A stretch of DNA of 64,000 bases from Solimonas variicoloris DSM 15731 (GCF_000382285.1 NZ_KB907927.1:248001-312000), one strand, 5' to 3'. Shown: positions 16,432-25,508, counted from the stretch's first letter. The notes: generated by a model not told the origin, from the letters alone. A program made the numbers and translations.

Positions 16432-16872
16432 TCAGGCCGCTCGGCCGGCGATCGCCGCCTGGCGGTCGAGCCAGTCGAGCAGCGCTTCGAGCCGCATCGT
16501 GCCGCTGATGCGCCCGATTTCGCGGCCATCGGTGTAGTAGACGAGGGTCGGCAGGTTGGCGATGTCCTCGCGCACGGCGATCGCCTCCGCCTCGTCGACA
16601 TTGCAGGCGGCGAAGCCGACGTCGCGGCGGTAGGACGCGGCGTCGGCGAAGACCGGCCCCAGCACCGAGCACGGCCCGCACCATGGCGCCCAGAAGTGGA
16701 CGACCGTCGGCCGGCCCGCCTCGACGAGGCTCGAATCGAAGTCCTCGGCGGTGAGCGCCTGCACGGCCGGCGGCAGCCATTCGCCGCAGCCGGCGCAACG
16801 GCCGCCGTCGTAGCCGAATTCGGCACGACCGCAGCACGGGCAGACGACGAGTGCGTGGCCGCGGGCGCTCAT
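16432..16872 (-). CDS. trxC: Thioredoxin 2 (TrxC-type)
   Basis: A 146-residue cytoplasmic thiol-disulfide reductase. The N-terminal zinc-binding module has two cysteine pairs (CPCC and CAGC) as in TrxC, followed by a thioredoxin fold with the active site FWAPWCGPC and the cis-proline segment NLPTLVYY. The start at 16872 overlaps the stop of the upstream TauE/SafE gene by 4 bp (ATGA), so these are co-transcribed with the DksA-like gene under the same upstream FNR-like box. Zinc-type thioredoxins tend to be stress induced, consistent with the context. Confidence 0.92.
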   Translation of the reverse strand: MSARGHALVVCPCCGRAEFGYDGGRCAGCGEWLPPAVQALTAEDFDSSLVEAGRPTVVHFWAPWCGPCSVLGPVFADAASYRRDVGFAACNVDEAEAIAVREDIANLPTLVYYTDGREIGRISGTMRLEALLDWLDRQAAIAGRAA

Positions 16873-17507
16873 GGCAGGCACCACAGTCCGCCATGAAAGG
16901 CCGGCATCGCCGCCGAGGCGGCGAATCCGGCGACGCCGACCAGGATCATCAGGCCGCCGGCGAGCCGTGGCGCCTGCTGCAAGCGGCCCATGCCGGCGAA
17001 CGCCCAGCCGCTGGCCGCCAGCAAGGGGCTGCTGCCGGCCGCGAAGGCGGCGAGCAGCAACGCGCCGAGCCACGGCGAGCCGCTGAAGGCAACGGCCGAC
17101 AGTGCGAAGTACAGGGTCGCGCAGGGCATCAACGCCCACAGCAGTCCGCGGCCGAAGCGGCGCCAGGGACCGGCGTCAGTGCGCGGCACGCAGCAGGCCG
17201 GCACGCGCCGCCGCAGCTGGCGCCAGCCGAGGACGACCAGGGCGACCGCGGCGACGAGCTGCAGCGCGAGGCCGAAGCCGGTTGACGGCAGGACGCGGGT
17301 CAGCAGCGCACCGCCGGCGCCGGCGGCGGCACCGAGCAGCGCATAGCCGGTGATGCGGCCGGCATGCAGCGGCAGCAGTTCCAGCAGCAGCGGACGCTGC
17401 CCGCCGCGCGGCAGATGCAGCTGCTGCACGGCACCGCACATCAGGCTGCAATGCGGCGACGTCGCGAGACCGGCGACGAACATGGCCGGGACGGCCAGCT
17501 CGAACAT
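16869..17507 (-). CDS. TauE/SafE (DsbD-like) inner-membrane protein of the cbb3 neighbourhood
   Basis: A 212-residue polytopic membrane protein with six or so hydrophobic helices. The N-terminal segment ATSPHCSLMCGAVQ with a C-x3-C pair and a second cysteine-containing helix (LLWALMPCATLYFAL) are typical of the small SafE/DsbD-like proteins frequently encoded next to ccoGHIS genes. Proposed roles in this group are metal or thiol handling during cytochrome oxidase assembly; none is proven for this sequence. The gene follows the DksA-like gene by one base and overlaps trxC, placing it in the same short operon. Confidence 0.75.
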   Translation of the reverse strand: MFELAVPAMFVAGLATSPHCSLMCGAVQQLHLPRGGQRPLLLELLPLHAGRITGYALLGAAAGAGGALLTRVLPSTGFGLALQLVAAVALVVLGWRQLRRRVPACCVPRTDAGPWRRFGRGLLWALMPCATLYFALSAVAFSGSPWLGALLLAAFAAGSSPLLAASGWAFAGMGRLQQAPRLAGGLMILVGVAGFAASAAMPAFHGGLWCLP

Positions 17508-17508
17508 C

Positions 17509-17850
17509 TCAGCGCTCGTCCGCGCAGGCGCTACAGCGTGTCGCCTCCGGCAATTTCCCGTGTCGCGCCTCGCCGATCGGCTGGCCGCAGCGTTCGCATT
17601 CGTCCCACTGGCCGGCATCGTCGCGGCGCAGGGCGTGATCGATCTGGCGGATTGCGGTCCGCGTGCGGTGCGCCAGCGCGTCGACGACCTCGTCGTTCTC
17701 GGTCTCGGCCGCCTGCTCCGCGAAATCCGCGGACAACGGCGCGGCGGAGCGCTGCTGGTCATACTCGAGACGCTTCAGCTGCTCGGCATACTGCTCGCGG
17801 CGGCGTTGCAGTCCGGCGCGCACTTCGGAAGGCATAGTCCTGTTCGTCAT
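17509..17850 (-). CDS. DksA/TraR-family C4 zinc-finger protein
   Basis: A 113-residue protein with an N-terminal coiled-coil region and a C-terminal DksA-type zinc finger: ECERCGQPI and RCSAC give four cysteines spaced as in the family. It is shorter than true DksA (about 150 residues) and lacks the DxxDxA tip motif, so it is better called TraR/YbiI-like; RNA polymerase binding is inferred. The start at 17850 is set by GGAG ten bases upstream; an in-frame ATG at 17862 lies within that Shine-Dalgarno region. An FNR-like box centred 55 bp upstream with GATACT at the -10 position predicts a leader of about 14 nt. Confidence 0.82.
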   Translation of the reverse strand: MTNRTMPSEVRAGLQRRREQYAEQLKRLEYDQQRSAAPLSADFAEQAAETENDEVVDALAHRTRTAIRQIDHALRRDDAGQWDECERCGQPIGEARHGKLPEATRCSACADER

Positions 17851-17898
17851 CGCAAACTCCATTTGCGTTGAGTATCGGACCGAACGGCGGCGCCGACC

Positions 17899-17912
17899 TT
17901 GATCTGCGTCAG
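17899..17912 (-). promoter_or_regulatory. FNR/Anr-like box for the DksA-like/trxC operon
   Basis: TTGAT-CTGC-GTCAG, overlapping the ccoS stop codon. On the minus strand the hexamer at the class II -10 position (17871-17876) is GATACT, a good -10, giving a predicted start near 17864. The arrangement implies an independent low-oxygen promoter for the three genes downstream of ccoS. Confidence 0.6.
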
Positions 17913-18052
17913 CGCGGATCGTCGTCCGGCATCCTGCCGGCGACGCTGTCGAGGTCCTCGTACTGGCCGCTGCGGATCGCCCAGACCAGCAACGCACCGG
18001 CTGCCGCCATCAGCACGACGCCGAGCGGGATCAGCAGGAACAGGATTTGCAT
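17909..18052 (-). CDS. ccoS: CcoS, cbb3 oxidase maturation protein
   Basis: A 47-residue single-helix membrane protein with the CcoS pattern: a short N-terminus, one hydrophobic helix (residues 3-26) ending in VWAIRSGQY, then the acidic tail YEDLDS. CcoS is needed to insert haem and copper into subunit CcoN. Its ATG overlaps the ccoI stop by one base (TGATG). It is the last gene of the cco operon. The assignment rests on size, motif and position. Confidence 0.88.
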   Translation of the reverse strand: MQILFLLIPLGVVLMAAAGALLVWAIRSGQYEDLDSVAGRMPDDDPR

Positions 18053-20250
18053 CAGCCCTTCTCCTCGCGCCGCGGCAGGCGCAGCGCGTTCAGCACCACG
18101 ATCAGCGACGACGCCGACATGCCGAGCGCCGCCATCCACGGCGCCAGCGCCCCCGCCATCGCCAGCGGCAGCACTGCGACGTTGTAGAGCAGCGCCCAGC
18201 CGATGTTCTGCAGCACGCGGCGACGGATGCCGCGCGCCAGCGTCGGCGCCTCGGCCAGCGCCCGCAGCGACTCGTCGACCAGCAGCAGGTCGGCGCGCGC
18301 CTGGGCGAGCGCGGCGCCCTGCGGCATCGCGCAGGCGACGTCGGCACCGGCCAGCAGCGGTGCGTCGTTGATGCCGTCGCCGACCGCCATCACCACCCGT
18401 CCCTGCGCCTGCAGCTGACGCACATGCTCGAGCTTGTCCTCGGGGCGCATGCGGGCGTGGACCTCGGTGATGCCGACCAGGCGCGCCAGGGCCTGCGCCG
18501 GAGCGTCGGCGTCGCCGGTCAGCAGGCGCACGTCGATGCCCTGCCGGCGCAGCGCGGCGACCGCAGCGGCAGCCTCCGGACGCGGCTGCGCCTGCAGCGC
18601 GAAGCGCGCCAGCGTGTGCCGCTCGTCGCGCAGCGCCAGCAAGGTCGCCGCCGCCTCGCCGGCCCCGGCCGACAGGCCGTCGGCGGCGCCGATCCAGTAG
18701 CGTCGCCCTTCGACGAGGCCGGCGACACCGCGGCCCGGCGCGCTGCGTACCTCGCGCGCCGGCAGGTTCTGTTCGTAGCGGCGGAATGCCTGCGCGAGCG
18801 GATGCGTCAGCTCGCGCTCCAGCGCTGCGGCGATCGCCAGACAGCGCTCCGCGGTTTCGCTGCCGAGCACTTCGACGTGCTCGACCACCGGCTGCGCGCG
18901 CGTCAGCGTGCCGGTCTTGTCGAACACCACGGTGTCGACGTCGGCGAGACGGCCGAGGCTGCGCGGCCGCGCGACCAGCACGCCACGCCGCGCCAGGCGG
19001 CCGCTGCCGGCGGCAAAGGCCAGCGGACCGGCCAGCGACAGCGCGCACGGACAGCTGGCGACCAGCACCGCGAGCGCCGCCGACAGTGCATGCTCGTGGT
19101 CATGCGACCACCAGACCGCGGCGGTGGCCGCGGCGAGCAGCAGGATCAGCAGCGAGAACACGCCGGCAACGCGATCGAGCGCCTGCTGGAACGGCGGACG
19201 CTCGCGCTCGGCGCGCTGCAGCACGGCGGTGATCTGCGCCAGCCAGGTCTGGCTGCCGAGCGCTTCGGCGCGCAGACGCAGCGGCGCGGCGCCGACGTTG
19301 ACGCTGCCGGCCAGCAAGCGTTCGTGGCGGCGGTGCAGCACCGGCTTGGCTTCGCCGCTGAGCAGGGCCTCGTCGAGTTCGGCGGCCAGATCGAGCAGCG
19401 CGCCGTCGACCGGCACCGCCTCGCCCGGCGCGACCTTGAGCACGTCGCCGAGCGCGACCTGCGCCAGCGGTACCGTCTGGTCGCCGCCCTCGCCGACGCG
19501 TGTCGCCGTCAGCTTGCGCATGCCGACCAGGCGGCGCAGGTGGCCGGCCGCGGTGGCGCGCGAGCGGCCCTCGAGGAAGCGCGCGCCGGACAACAGCATC
19601 ACGAACATCGTCGCCGAGTCGAAGTACAGCTCGCCCTCGCCCGCCAGCACGCGCCAGGCCGAGACCAGATAGGCGATCAGGATCGAGACCGCGATCGGCA
19701 CGTCCATGTCGACGCGGCGCGCGCGCAGCGCCCGCGCCGCGCCGGCGAGAAACGGCCAGCCGCCGTAGATCACGCACGGCGTCGCAAACAGCCACTGCGT
19801 CCAGCGCAGCAGCTGCAGCACCGCGGGATCGATGTTCGCGGCGTCGCTGCCGTAGGTCGGCCAGGCCAGCATCATCACCTGCATCGCGCACAGCACGGCG
19901 ACACCGATGCGCGCCAACTGCTCGCGCGCGCCGCGGCGGTCGCCGTTGAGCTGCGCGTCCTGGGCCAGCACGCGCGGCGTGTAGCCTTCGGCATCGAGCA
20001 GCGCGAGGAGCGACGACAACGGCTCGACTTCCGGCGCGAAGCGGAACTGCACCGTGCGGCCGGCGAGATTGACCTGCACCTGGTCGGCATGCGGCGCGAG
20101 CAGGCGCTCGACGCGCGCGACGCAGGCCGCGCAGTGCATGCCGTCGAGGCCGAGCAGGACCTCGCGCTGCCCGGCGCCGGCCGGCGCGCTGATGCTGTCG
20201 CGCAGCTCCGGACGATCGTAGACCTGCCACTGCAGGGCGCTCGCGCTCAT
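18052..20250 (-). CDS. ccoI: CcoI/FixI copper-transporting P1B-type ATPase
   Basis: A 732-residue heavy-metal ATPase that exports copper for assembly of the CuB centre of cbb3 oxidase. An N-terminal metal-binding domain carries GMHCAACVARVE (Cys40, Cys43). Then come paired helices, the actuator domain (LSGEAKP, atypically preceded by EALL), the membrane copper motif SCPCALSLAG, the phosphorylation site DKTGTLT and GDGINDAPLLAGADV. Length and order match CcoI rather than CopA, and its position between ccoG and ccoS confirms that. It overlaps ccoS by one base. Confidence 0.94.
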   Translation of the reverse strand: MSASALQWQVYDRPELRDSISAPAGAGQREVLLGLDGMHCAACVARVERLLAPHADQVQVNLAGRTVQFRFAPEVEPLSSLLALLDAEGYTPRVLAQDAQLNGDRRGAREQLARIGVAVLCAMQVMMLAWPTYGSDAANIDPAVLQLLRWTQWLFATPCVIYGGWPFLAGAARALRARRVDMDVPIAVSILIAYLVSAWRVLAGEGELYFDSATMFVMLLSGARFLEGRSRATAAGHLRRLVGMRKLTATRVGEGGDQTVPLAQVALGDVLKVAPGEAVPVDGALLDLAAELDEALLSGEAKPVLHRRHERLLAGSVNVGAAPLRLRAEALGSQTWLAQITAVLQRAERERPPFQQALDRVAGVFSLLILLLAAATAAVWWSHDHEHALSAALAVLVASCPCALSLAGPLAFAAGSGRLARRGVLVARPRSLGRLADVDTVVFDKTGTLTRAQPVVEHVEVLGSETAERCLAIAAALERELTHPLAQAFRRYEQNLPAREVRSAPGRGVAGLVEGRRYWIGAADGLSAGAGEAAATLLALRDERHTLARFALQAQPRPEAAAAVAALRRQGIDVRLLTGDADAPAQALARLVGITEVHARMRPEDKLEHVRQLQAQGRVVMAVGDGINDAPLLAGADVACAMPQGAALAQARADLLLVDESLRALAEAPTLARGIRRRVLQNIGWALLYNVAVLPLAMAGALAPWMAALGMSASSLIVVLNALRLPRREEKG

Positions 20251-20286
20251 GCGAAGGATTCCGATGATGACGTCAGTCGTGGCCGT

Positions 20287-20469
20287 TCAGCGCGGATTGA
20301 CGATCGGCCCGTGCGTTTCGGGCAACGGCGTGAAGCCGCCCTCGAAGGCCAGCGTCATCGTCACCGCGCCGGCGATCAGCACCGCCGCCGGCAGCAGGAA
20401 CAGCAGCGCGAATTCGAGGCCGTAGTGCGAACCGCGGCGCGTCGTGGTGACTGTGGTGCTCGTGTCCAT
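20287..20469 (-). CDS. Small membrane protein in the ccoH position
   Basis: A 60-residue protein with a basic N-terminus, one long hydrophobic helix (about 19-42) and a short periplasmic tail ending PETHGPIVNPR. It sits between ccoG and ccoI, where ccoH/fixH normally lies, but CcoH proteins are about 150-170 residues with a periplasmic domain, and I see no such domain here. GAGGG before the ATG at 20469 supports that start over the ATG at 20487. It could be a reduced CcoH-like assembly factor or an unrelated small subunit; I do not recognise it. Confidence 0.6.
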   Translation of the reverse strand: MDTSTTVTTTRRGSHYGLEFALLFLLPAAVLIAGAVTMTLAFEGGFTPLPETHGPIVNPR

Positions 20470-20488
20470 GGCGATACCCTCGTTCATG

Positions 20489-22000
20489 TCAATGGCGGCG
20501 GGATGCCCCGCCCTCGTGTTCCTCGGCGTCCTCGTCTTCATCGCCGTGATCACGGCCGTCGGACAGGAAGGTGGCGACGCGCTCACGCCGAGATTGCTTG
20601 GCGTCGTCGGCAGTGACGACGAAGTGCAGCTTGGCGACCGTCGGGTGCGCGCCGTGCGCACGGGCGGTGACGGTCGTCGAAATGTGCTCGCCCGGGGCTG
20701 CCGTCAGGTTTTCGGGTTCCAGCTCGACCGCGCTGCCGTCGTCGAAACGTGCCAGCACGCTGTACTGGCGCGTGCGCGTGTCCTTGTTCGAGATCTTCAC
20801 CGAGTAGACGTTCTCGATGCGGCCGTCGGCGAGTTCGCGGTACAGCTGCTTGCGGTCGCGCACGACGTCGAGGTCGAACGGACTGCGCACGATGATCAGC
20901 CAGGCCGTCGCTGCCAGCACCGCCATCCAGACCAGGCCGTAGCCGATCATGCGGCCGCGGAAGATGTGGAAGCCGCCACCGGCATCGTGACGCGCGCTGC
21001 TGTAGCGGATCAGACTGCGCGGCTTGCCGACCTGGTCCATGACTTCGTTGCAGGCATCGATGCAGGCGGCGCAGGCGATGCACTCGTACTGCAGGCCGTT
21101 GCGGATGTCGATGCCGACCGGGCAGGCCTGCACGCACATCGAGCAGTCGATGCAGTCGCCCTGCTTGAGCGGCGCCAGCTCCGCTTCGTTCTCGGCGCGC
21201 TCGCCGGCCAGTATCGCCGCCGCGGTCGGCGCGCGCTGCTGCATCAGCTTCTTGAAGATGCCCTTGCGGGGCTCGCCGCGCTTCTCGTCGTAGGCGATGA
21301 TCAGCGTGTCGCGATCGAACATCGCGCTCTGGAAGCGGGCATACGGGCACATGTACTTGCAGACCTGCTCGCGCAGGAAGCCGGCATTGCCCCAGGTCGC
21401 GAAACCGTAGAACAGCACCCAGAACAGCGACCAGCCGCCGAGCGTGAAGTGCGCGGCGTCGGCGAACAGCTCGCGTGCCGGCACGAAGTACGCGACGAAG
21501 CTCAGGCCGGTGTAGAGGCCGAACAGTGCCCACAGCAGGTGCTTGGTGCCCTTGCGCAGAATCTTCTGGGCGTGCCACGGCCCGCGGTCGAGCTTCATGC
21601 GCGCGTGGCGGTCGCCCTCGATCGCGCGCTCGATCCACAGGAACGCCTCGGTCCAGACCGTTTGCGGGCAGGCATAGCCGCACCACAGGCGGCCGGCCAG
21701 CGTCGTGAAGAAGAACAGCGTCAGCGCCGCCGCCAGCAGCAGCGCCGACAGCAGGTAGAAGTCCTGCGGCACGATCGTCAGGCCGAAGACGTGGAAGCGC
21801 CGCGCCGGCAGATCGAACAGCACCAGCGGCGTCTCGCCGATGCGGATCCACGGCAGCCCATAGAACAGGCCGAGCAGCACCAGCACCGCGGCCACGCGCA
21901 GGCGCGCGTACAGGCCGCGCACGTCGCGCGGATAGACCTTGCCCGACGACTGGTACATCAGGACCGGTTGTTCCTTCACCTGGTGTTCACCGTGCGCCAC
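20489..22000 (-). CDS. ccoG: CcoG/FixG cbb3 oxidase accessory iron-sulfur protein
   Basis: A 503-residue inner-membrane protein with about five hydrophobic helices and two 4Fe-4S motifs, CIDCSMCVQACPVG and CIACAACIDACNEV, followed by a C-terminal immunoglobulin-like periplasmic domain. CcoG is a cupric reductase for copper delivery to cbb3 oxidase. The start is a GTG at 22000, overlapping the upstream small gene by 14 bp. The C-terminus ends in an unusual run of acidic and histidine residues (DHGDEDEDAEEHEGG), possibly metal binding, which is not part of the usual family end. Confidence 0.94.
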   Translation of the reverse strand: MAHGEHQVKEQPVLMYQSSGKVYPRDVRGLYARLRVAAVLVLLGLFYGLPWIRIGETPLVLFDLPARRFHVFGLTIVPQDFYLLSALLLAAALTLFFFTTLAGRLWCGYACPQTVWTEAFLWIERAIEGDRHARMKLDRGPWHAQKILRKGTKHLLWALFGLYTGLSFVAYFVPARELFADAAHFTLGGWSLFWVLFYGFATWGNAGFLREQVCKYMCPYARFQSAMFDRDTLIIAYDEKRGEPRKGIFKKLMQQRAPTAAAILAGERAENEAELAPLKQGDCIDCSMCVQACPVGIDIRNGLQYECIACAACIDACNEVMDQVGKPRSLIRYSSARHDAGGGFHIFRGRMIGYGLVWMAVLAATAWLIIVRSPFDLDVVRDRKQLYRELADGRIENVYSVKISNKDTRTRQYSVLARFDDGSAVELEPENLTAAPGEHISTTVTARAHGAHPTVAKLHFVVTADDAKQSRRERVATFLSDGRDHGDEDEDAEEHEGGASRRH

Positions 22001-22298
22001 TCGAGTCCTCCCGGTTGACCGGCGTCGCCAGCACCGCGGCGATCAGCGCCGGAACCACAGCCAGCAGCCACAGCACCGCGAACCCGATCGCCACGCGCGC
22101 CGGCGTCTTCAGCGGCAGCCAGCCCTCGGCCGGCAGCAGCAGCAGCGTCACCAGCGAAACGCCGGCGCCGAGGAACGACGCCCACAGCACCGCGCTGATC
22201 TGCTGGAACTCGCGGCGCCCGCCGAGCGCCCGGCGACGGGCGCCGGCGACGATCGCCGGCGCCTCGTCTTCGGCATGGAGTTCGCGTTCGTCGCTCAC
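21987..22298 (-). CDS. Two-helix membrane protein of unknown function between ccoP and ccoG
   Basis: A 103-residue protein with a charged N-terminal third and two hydrophobic helices (about 36-58 and 70-92). It overlaps ccoP by 4 bp and ccoG by 14 bp, so it is translated as part of the cco operon. I do not recognise a family. Position suggests a role in oxidase assembly or stability, possibly sharing the job of the missing full-length CcoH. Coding status is supported by the tight overlaps and the amphipathic, non-arginine-rich composition expected of a real membrane protein. Confidence 0.7.
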   Translation of the reverse strand: MSDERELHAEDEAPAIVAGARRRALGGRREFQQISAVLWASFLGAGVSLVTLLLLPAEGWLPLKTPARVAIGFAVLWLLAVVPALIAAVLATPVNREDSSGAR

Positions 22299-23185
22299 GG
22301 CTTGGCGTCCGTCTGGGAAAGGCTGTAGACGTAGGCGGCGACCATGCGGATCTCGTCCGGGGTGAGAATCTTCTCGTGCGCCGGCATCTGGCCGTGGCGG
22401 CCGAACAGGATCGTCTCGCGGATGCGCTCGCGCGTGCCGCCATACAGCCAGACGTCGTCGGTCAGGTTCGGCGCACCGAGCAGCGGATTGCCGTGACCAT
22501 CGGCACCGTGGCAGGCCGCGCAGGTGATCGCGAACTGCTTCTGGGCGCGCTCGCGCAGCGCCGGATCGAGCTTAGGGTCGTTCCAGTGGCTGACGTAGCG
22601 CACCAGCGCATCGACCGTTTCCGCGTCGATCGCGCCGTTGAACGGCGGCATCGTGCCGCCGCGACCGTTGGTGATCGACGCGACGATCGTCTCGGGCGTA
22701 CCGCCGTACAGCCAGTCCTTGTCGGAGAGGTTCGGGAAGCCGAGCGCGCCGTGCGCATCGGCGCCGTGACAGCCGGCGCAGTTGTTGAGGAACACGCCGC
22801 GGCCGAGCGTCACCGCCTTCGGATCGCCGGCCAGTGCCGCCACGTCGAGATCGCGGAACGCGGCGAACTGCCGGTCGCGCTGCGCGTGATAGGCGTCGAG
22901 GTCGCCCTGCATCTGCTTCTGCGAAGTCCAGCCGAGACGGCCGGCGAAGTTGCCGAGACCCGGATAGAAGATCAGATACGCGGCGCCGAAGAAGACCGTG
23001 ATCAGGAACAGATTCAGCCACCAGCGCGGCAAGGGATTGTTGTACTCGCGCAGATCGTCGTCCCAGACGTGGCCGGTATCGGCCGAGCCTTGCTTGCCGC
23101 GCGCGTTGGCGAGCAGCAGCCACAGCGAGCCGACCATCATGACCAGCGTGATGCCGATGACCACCCAGTGCCAGAATCCGCTCAT
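22295..23185 (-). CDS. ccoP: cbb3 cytochrome oxidase subunit III, dihaem cytochrome c
   Basis: A 296-residue membrane-anchored dihaem c-type cytochrome passing electrons to CcoO/CcoN. One helix near the N-terminus and a second at about 50-72 (LNLFLITVFFGAAYLIFY) precede two cytochrome c domains with CAGCH and CAACH haem sites and distal methionines in TMPPF and QMPAH. The conserved NNPLPRWWLNLF segment marks CcoP. The start at 23185 overlaps ccoQ by 4 bp. A longer in-frame start at 23218 would run into ccoQ and is not needed. Confidence 0.95.
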   Translation of the reverse strand: MSGFWHWVVIGITLVMMVGSLWLLLANARGKQGSADTGHVWDDDLREYNNPLPRWWLNLFLITVFFGAAYLIFYPGLGNFAGRLGWTSQKQMQGDLDAYHAQRDRQFAAFRDLDVAALAGDPKAVTLGRGVFLNNCAGCHGADAHGALGFPNLSDKDWLYGGTPETIVASITNGRGGTMPPFNGAIDAETVDALVRYVSHWNDPKLDPALRERAQKQFAITCAACHGADGHGNPLLGAPNLTDDVWLYGGTRERIRETILFGRHGQMPAHEKILTPDEIRMVAAYVYSLSQTDAKP

Positions 23186-23367
23186 GACCGGGCTCCGTTC
23201 TGCCGGCCGTGGCAGCAATGGCTCGATTCGGCGCCGAGCGGCACGTCATCCTTCAGCGGCAGCTGCGCCGCCTCCTCGAAACGGGTGCGGTTGTGCGCCG
23301 AGTAGGCCCAGGCGGCGATGCCGAGGAAGGCCAGCAGCAGCGTGGTAGTGACCAGACCACTGATCAT
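23182..23367 (-). CDS. ccoQ: cbb3 oxidase subunit CcoQ
   Basis: A 61-residue single-helix protein with the CcoQ pattern: helix at about 3-23, then WAYSAHNRTRFEEAA, the segment common to CcoQ proteins. It stabilises the oxidase complex. It overlaps ccoO and ccoP by 4 bp each. The C-terminus has an unusual HCCHGR sequence that could bind metal. Confidence 0.9.
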   Translation of the reverse strand: MISGLVTTTLLLAFLGIAAWAYSAHNRTRFEEAAQLPLKDDVPLGAESSHCCHGRQNGARS

Positions 23368-23999
23368 GAGGCGTCTCCGGTGGACGCAGGTGCGGCGTCC
23401 GGGGCGACCGGCACGCGCAGCGACTGCAGGTAGGCGATGAGGGCGTCGAGCTTGGTCTTGCCGGCGACCGCTTCGGCCGCCGAGGCAATGTCCGCCTCGC
23501 TGAACGGCACACCGACACGCGACAGCGCGCGCATCTCGGCCTGCACGTCCTCGCGGTCGAGCGCCTGCTCGGCGAGCCACGGATAGCCCGGCATGTTGGA
23601 CTCGGGCACGACGTCGCGCGGATTCAGCAGGTGGATGCGATGCCAGTCGTCCGAGTAGCGGCCGCCGACACGCGAAAGGTCCGGCCCGGTGCGCTTGCTG
23701 CCCCACTGGAACGGATGATCCCAGACCGACTCCGAAGCCTGCCCGGCCGGGCCGTAGCGCAGCACTTCCTCGGCCAGCGAGCGCACCATCTGCGAATGGC
23801 AGTTGTAGCAGCCCTCGCGGACGTAGACGTCGCGGCCGGCGACCTCGAGCGGCGTGCGCAGCTTCATGCCGGGCGCCGGCTGCATCTTTGCCTGCTGCGC
23901 CATCAGCGGCACGATCTCGACGAAGCCGCCGAAGCTGATCGCCACGGCCGTGAGCACCGCGAGCCAGCCAACACTCTTCTCAATCTTTTCGTGGTTCAT
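23364..23999 (-). CDS. ccoO: cbb3 cytochrome oxidase subunit II, monohaem cytochrome c
   Basis: A 211-residue protein with an N-terminal membrane helix (about 9-33) and a periplasmic haem c domain with [12 protein letters not shown] (Cys64, Cys67, His68) and the distal methionine in SNMPGYPWL. These are the family hallmarks of CcoO/FixO. The gene overlaps both ccoN (ATGA) and ccoQ. It is slightly longer at the C-terminus than average, with an alanine/proline-rich tail. Confidence 0.96.
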   Translation of the reverse strand: MNHEKIEKSVGWLAVLTAVAISFGGFVEIVPLMAQQAKMQPAPGMKLRTPLEVAGRDVYVREGCYNCHSQMVRSLAEEVLRYGPAGQASESVWDHPFQWGSKRTGPDLSRVGGRYSDDWHRIHLLNPRDVVPESNMPGYPWLAEQALDREDVQAEMRALSRVGVPFSEADIASAAEAVAGKTKLDALIAYLQSLRVPVAPDAAPASTGDAS

Positions 24000-25429
24000 G
24001 CGCGGACCTCCGCCGCCGCGACGGCCTGGGGTTCAGAAGCGGGACCGATGGTCTTCCAGACGTTCCAGACCATCACCAGCATGCCGGTCAGATAGATGAC
24101 GCCGCCGGCCAGACGCATCGCGTAGAACGGATAGGTGGCCTTGAGGCTTTCGATGAAGCTGTAGGTCAGCGAGCCGTCGGCCTCGGTGGCGCGCCACATC
24201 AGGCCCTGCATGACGCCGGCGATCCACATCGCGACGATGTAGAGCACGGTGCCGATCGTCGCCAGCCAGAAGTGCAGGTTGATGGCCGGCACGCTGTACA
24301 TCGCCGGCTTGTTCCAGAGCTTGGGAATCAGCGCGTAGATCGAGCCGAAGGTGATCATCGCCACCCAGCCGAGCGCGCCGGAGTGCACGTGGCCGATCGT
24401 CCAGTCGGTGTAGTGCGAGAGGGCGTTGACCGTCTTGATCGACATCATCGGGCCTTCGAAGGTCGACATGCCGTAGAACGACAGCGAGACGATCAGGAAC
24501 TTGAGGATGGGATCGTCGCGCAGCTTGTGCCAGGCGCCCGACAGCGTCATGACGCCGTTGATCATGCCACCCCAGGACGGCGCCAGCAGGATCAGCGAGA
24601 ACACCATGCCGATCGACTGCACCCAGTCCGGCAGCGCCGTGTAGTGCAGATGATGCGGGCCGGCCCACATGTAGACGCTGATCAGCGCCCAGAAGTGCAC
24701 GACCGAGAGCCGGTAGCTGTAGATCGGCCGGCCGGCCTGCTTCGGCACGAAGTAGTACATCATGCCGAGGAAGCCGGCGGTCAGGAAGAAGCCGACCGCA
24801 TTGTGCCCGTACCACCACTGCACCATCGCGTCGACCGCGCCGCTGTAGACCGAATACGACTTGGTCAGCGAGATCGGAATCGCCGCGCTGTTGACGATGT
24901 GCAGCAGCGCAACGGCGATGATGAACGAACCGTAGAACCAGTTGGCGACGTAGATGTGGCTGACGGTGCGCTTGGCGATCGTGCCGAAGAAGACCACCGC
25001 GTACGCGACCCAGACGACCGCGATCAGAAGATCGATCGGCCATTCGAGTTCCGCGTACTCCTTGCTCTGGGTGATGCCGAGCGGCAGCGTGATGGCCGCG
25101 GCCAGGATCACCACCTGCCAGCCCCAGAACGTGAAGGCGGCCAGCTTGGGCAGGAACAGCGGCGCCCGGCAGGTCCGCTGCACGACCCAGTACGAGGTCG
25201 CGAACAGGCCCGAGCCGCCGAACGCGAAGATCACCGCGTTGGTGTGCAGGGGGCGCAAGTGGCTGTAGGTCAGCCAGGGGACGTCCATGTTCAGCGCCGG
25301 CCACAGCAGTTCGGCGGCGATGAACACGCCGACCGTCATGCCGACCAGGCCCCAGACCACGGTCATGATGCTGAATTGCCGCACGACCTTGTCGTGGTAG
25401 TGCGGTACGGCGACATCGCTTGTGCTCAT
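23996..25429 (-). CDS. ccoN: cbb3 cytochrome oxidase subunit I
   Basis: A 477-residue haem-copper oxidase subunit with about twelve transmembrane helices, catalysing reduction of oxygen to water at high affinity. Visible ligands and landmarks include [14 protein letters not shown], the active-site [13 protein letters not shown] with cross-link tyrosine region, the [13 protein letters not shown] pair of histidines for CuB, and [14 protein letters not shown] for the haems. An in-frame ATG at 25495 would overlap the FNR box and add 22 unrelated residues, so 25429 is the start. This is the first gene of the ccoNOQP-GIS operon. Confidence 0.97.
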   Translation of the reverse strand: MSTSDVAVPHYHDKVVRQFSIMTVVWGLVGMTVGVFIAAELLWPALNMDVPWLTYSHLRPLHTNAVIFAFGGSGLFATSYWVVQRTCRAPLFLPKLAAFTFWGWQVVILAAAITLPLGITQSKEYAELEWPIDLLIAVVWVAYAVVFFGTIAKRTVSHIYVANWFYGSFIIAVALLHIVNSAAIPISLTKSYSVYSGAVDAMVQWWYGHNAVGFFLTAGFLGMMYYFVPKQAGRPIYSYRLSVVHFWALISVYMWAGPHHLHYTALPDWVQSIGMVFSLILLAPSWGGMINGVMTLSGAWHKLRDDPILKFLIVSLSFYGMSTFEGPMMSIKTVNALSHYTDWTIGHVHSGALGWVAMITFGSIYALIPKLWNKPAMYSVPAINLHFWLATIGTVLYIVAMWIAGVMQGLMWRATEADGSLTYSFIESLKATYPFYAMRLAGGVIYLTGMLVMVWNVWKTIGPASEPQAVAAAEVRA

Positions 25430-25494
25430 CGGAAGGTTCTCGGAGTCGCGGGTTTTGGCGGCTGGGAGTGTCGGAGCGGTTCCGGACTTCGGCA

Positions 25495-25508
25495 TTGACC
25501 GGCGTCAA
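25495..25508 (-). promoter_or_regulatory. FNR/Anr-like box upstream of ccoN
   Basis: TTGAC-CGGC-GTCAA, a perfect palindrome. On the minus strand the hexamer at the class II -10 position (25467-25472) is GACACT, the same hexamer found at that position before ompW. Predicted transcription start near 25460, giving a leader of about 30 nt to the ccoN ATG. Confidence 0.7.

Noticed and set aside
25429-25495. Longer ccoN start at 25495
   Set aside because: It overlaps the FNR-like box and adds residues unlike CcoN.
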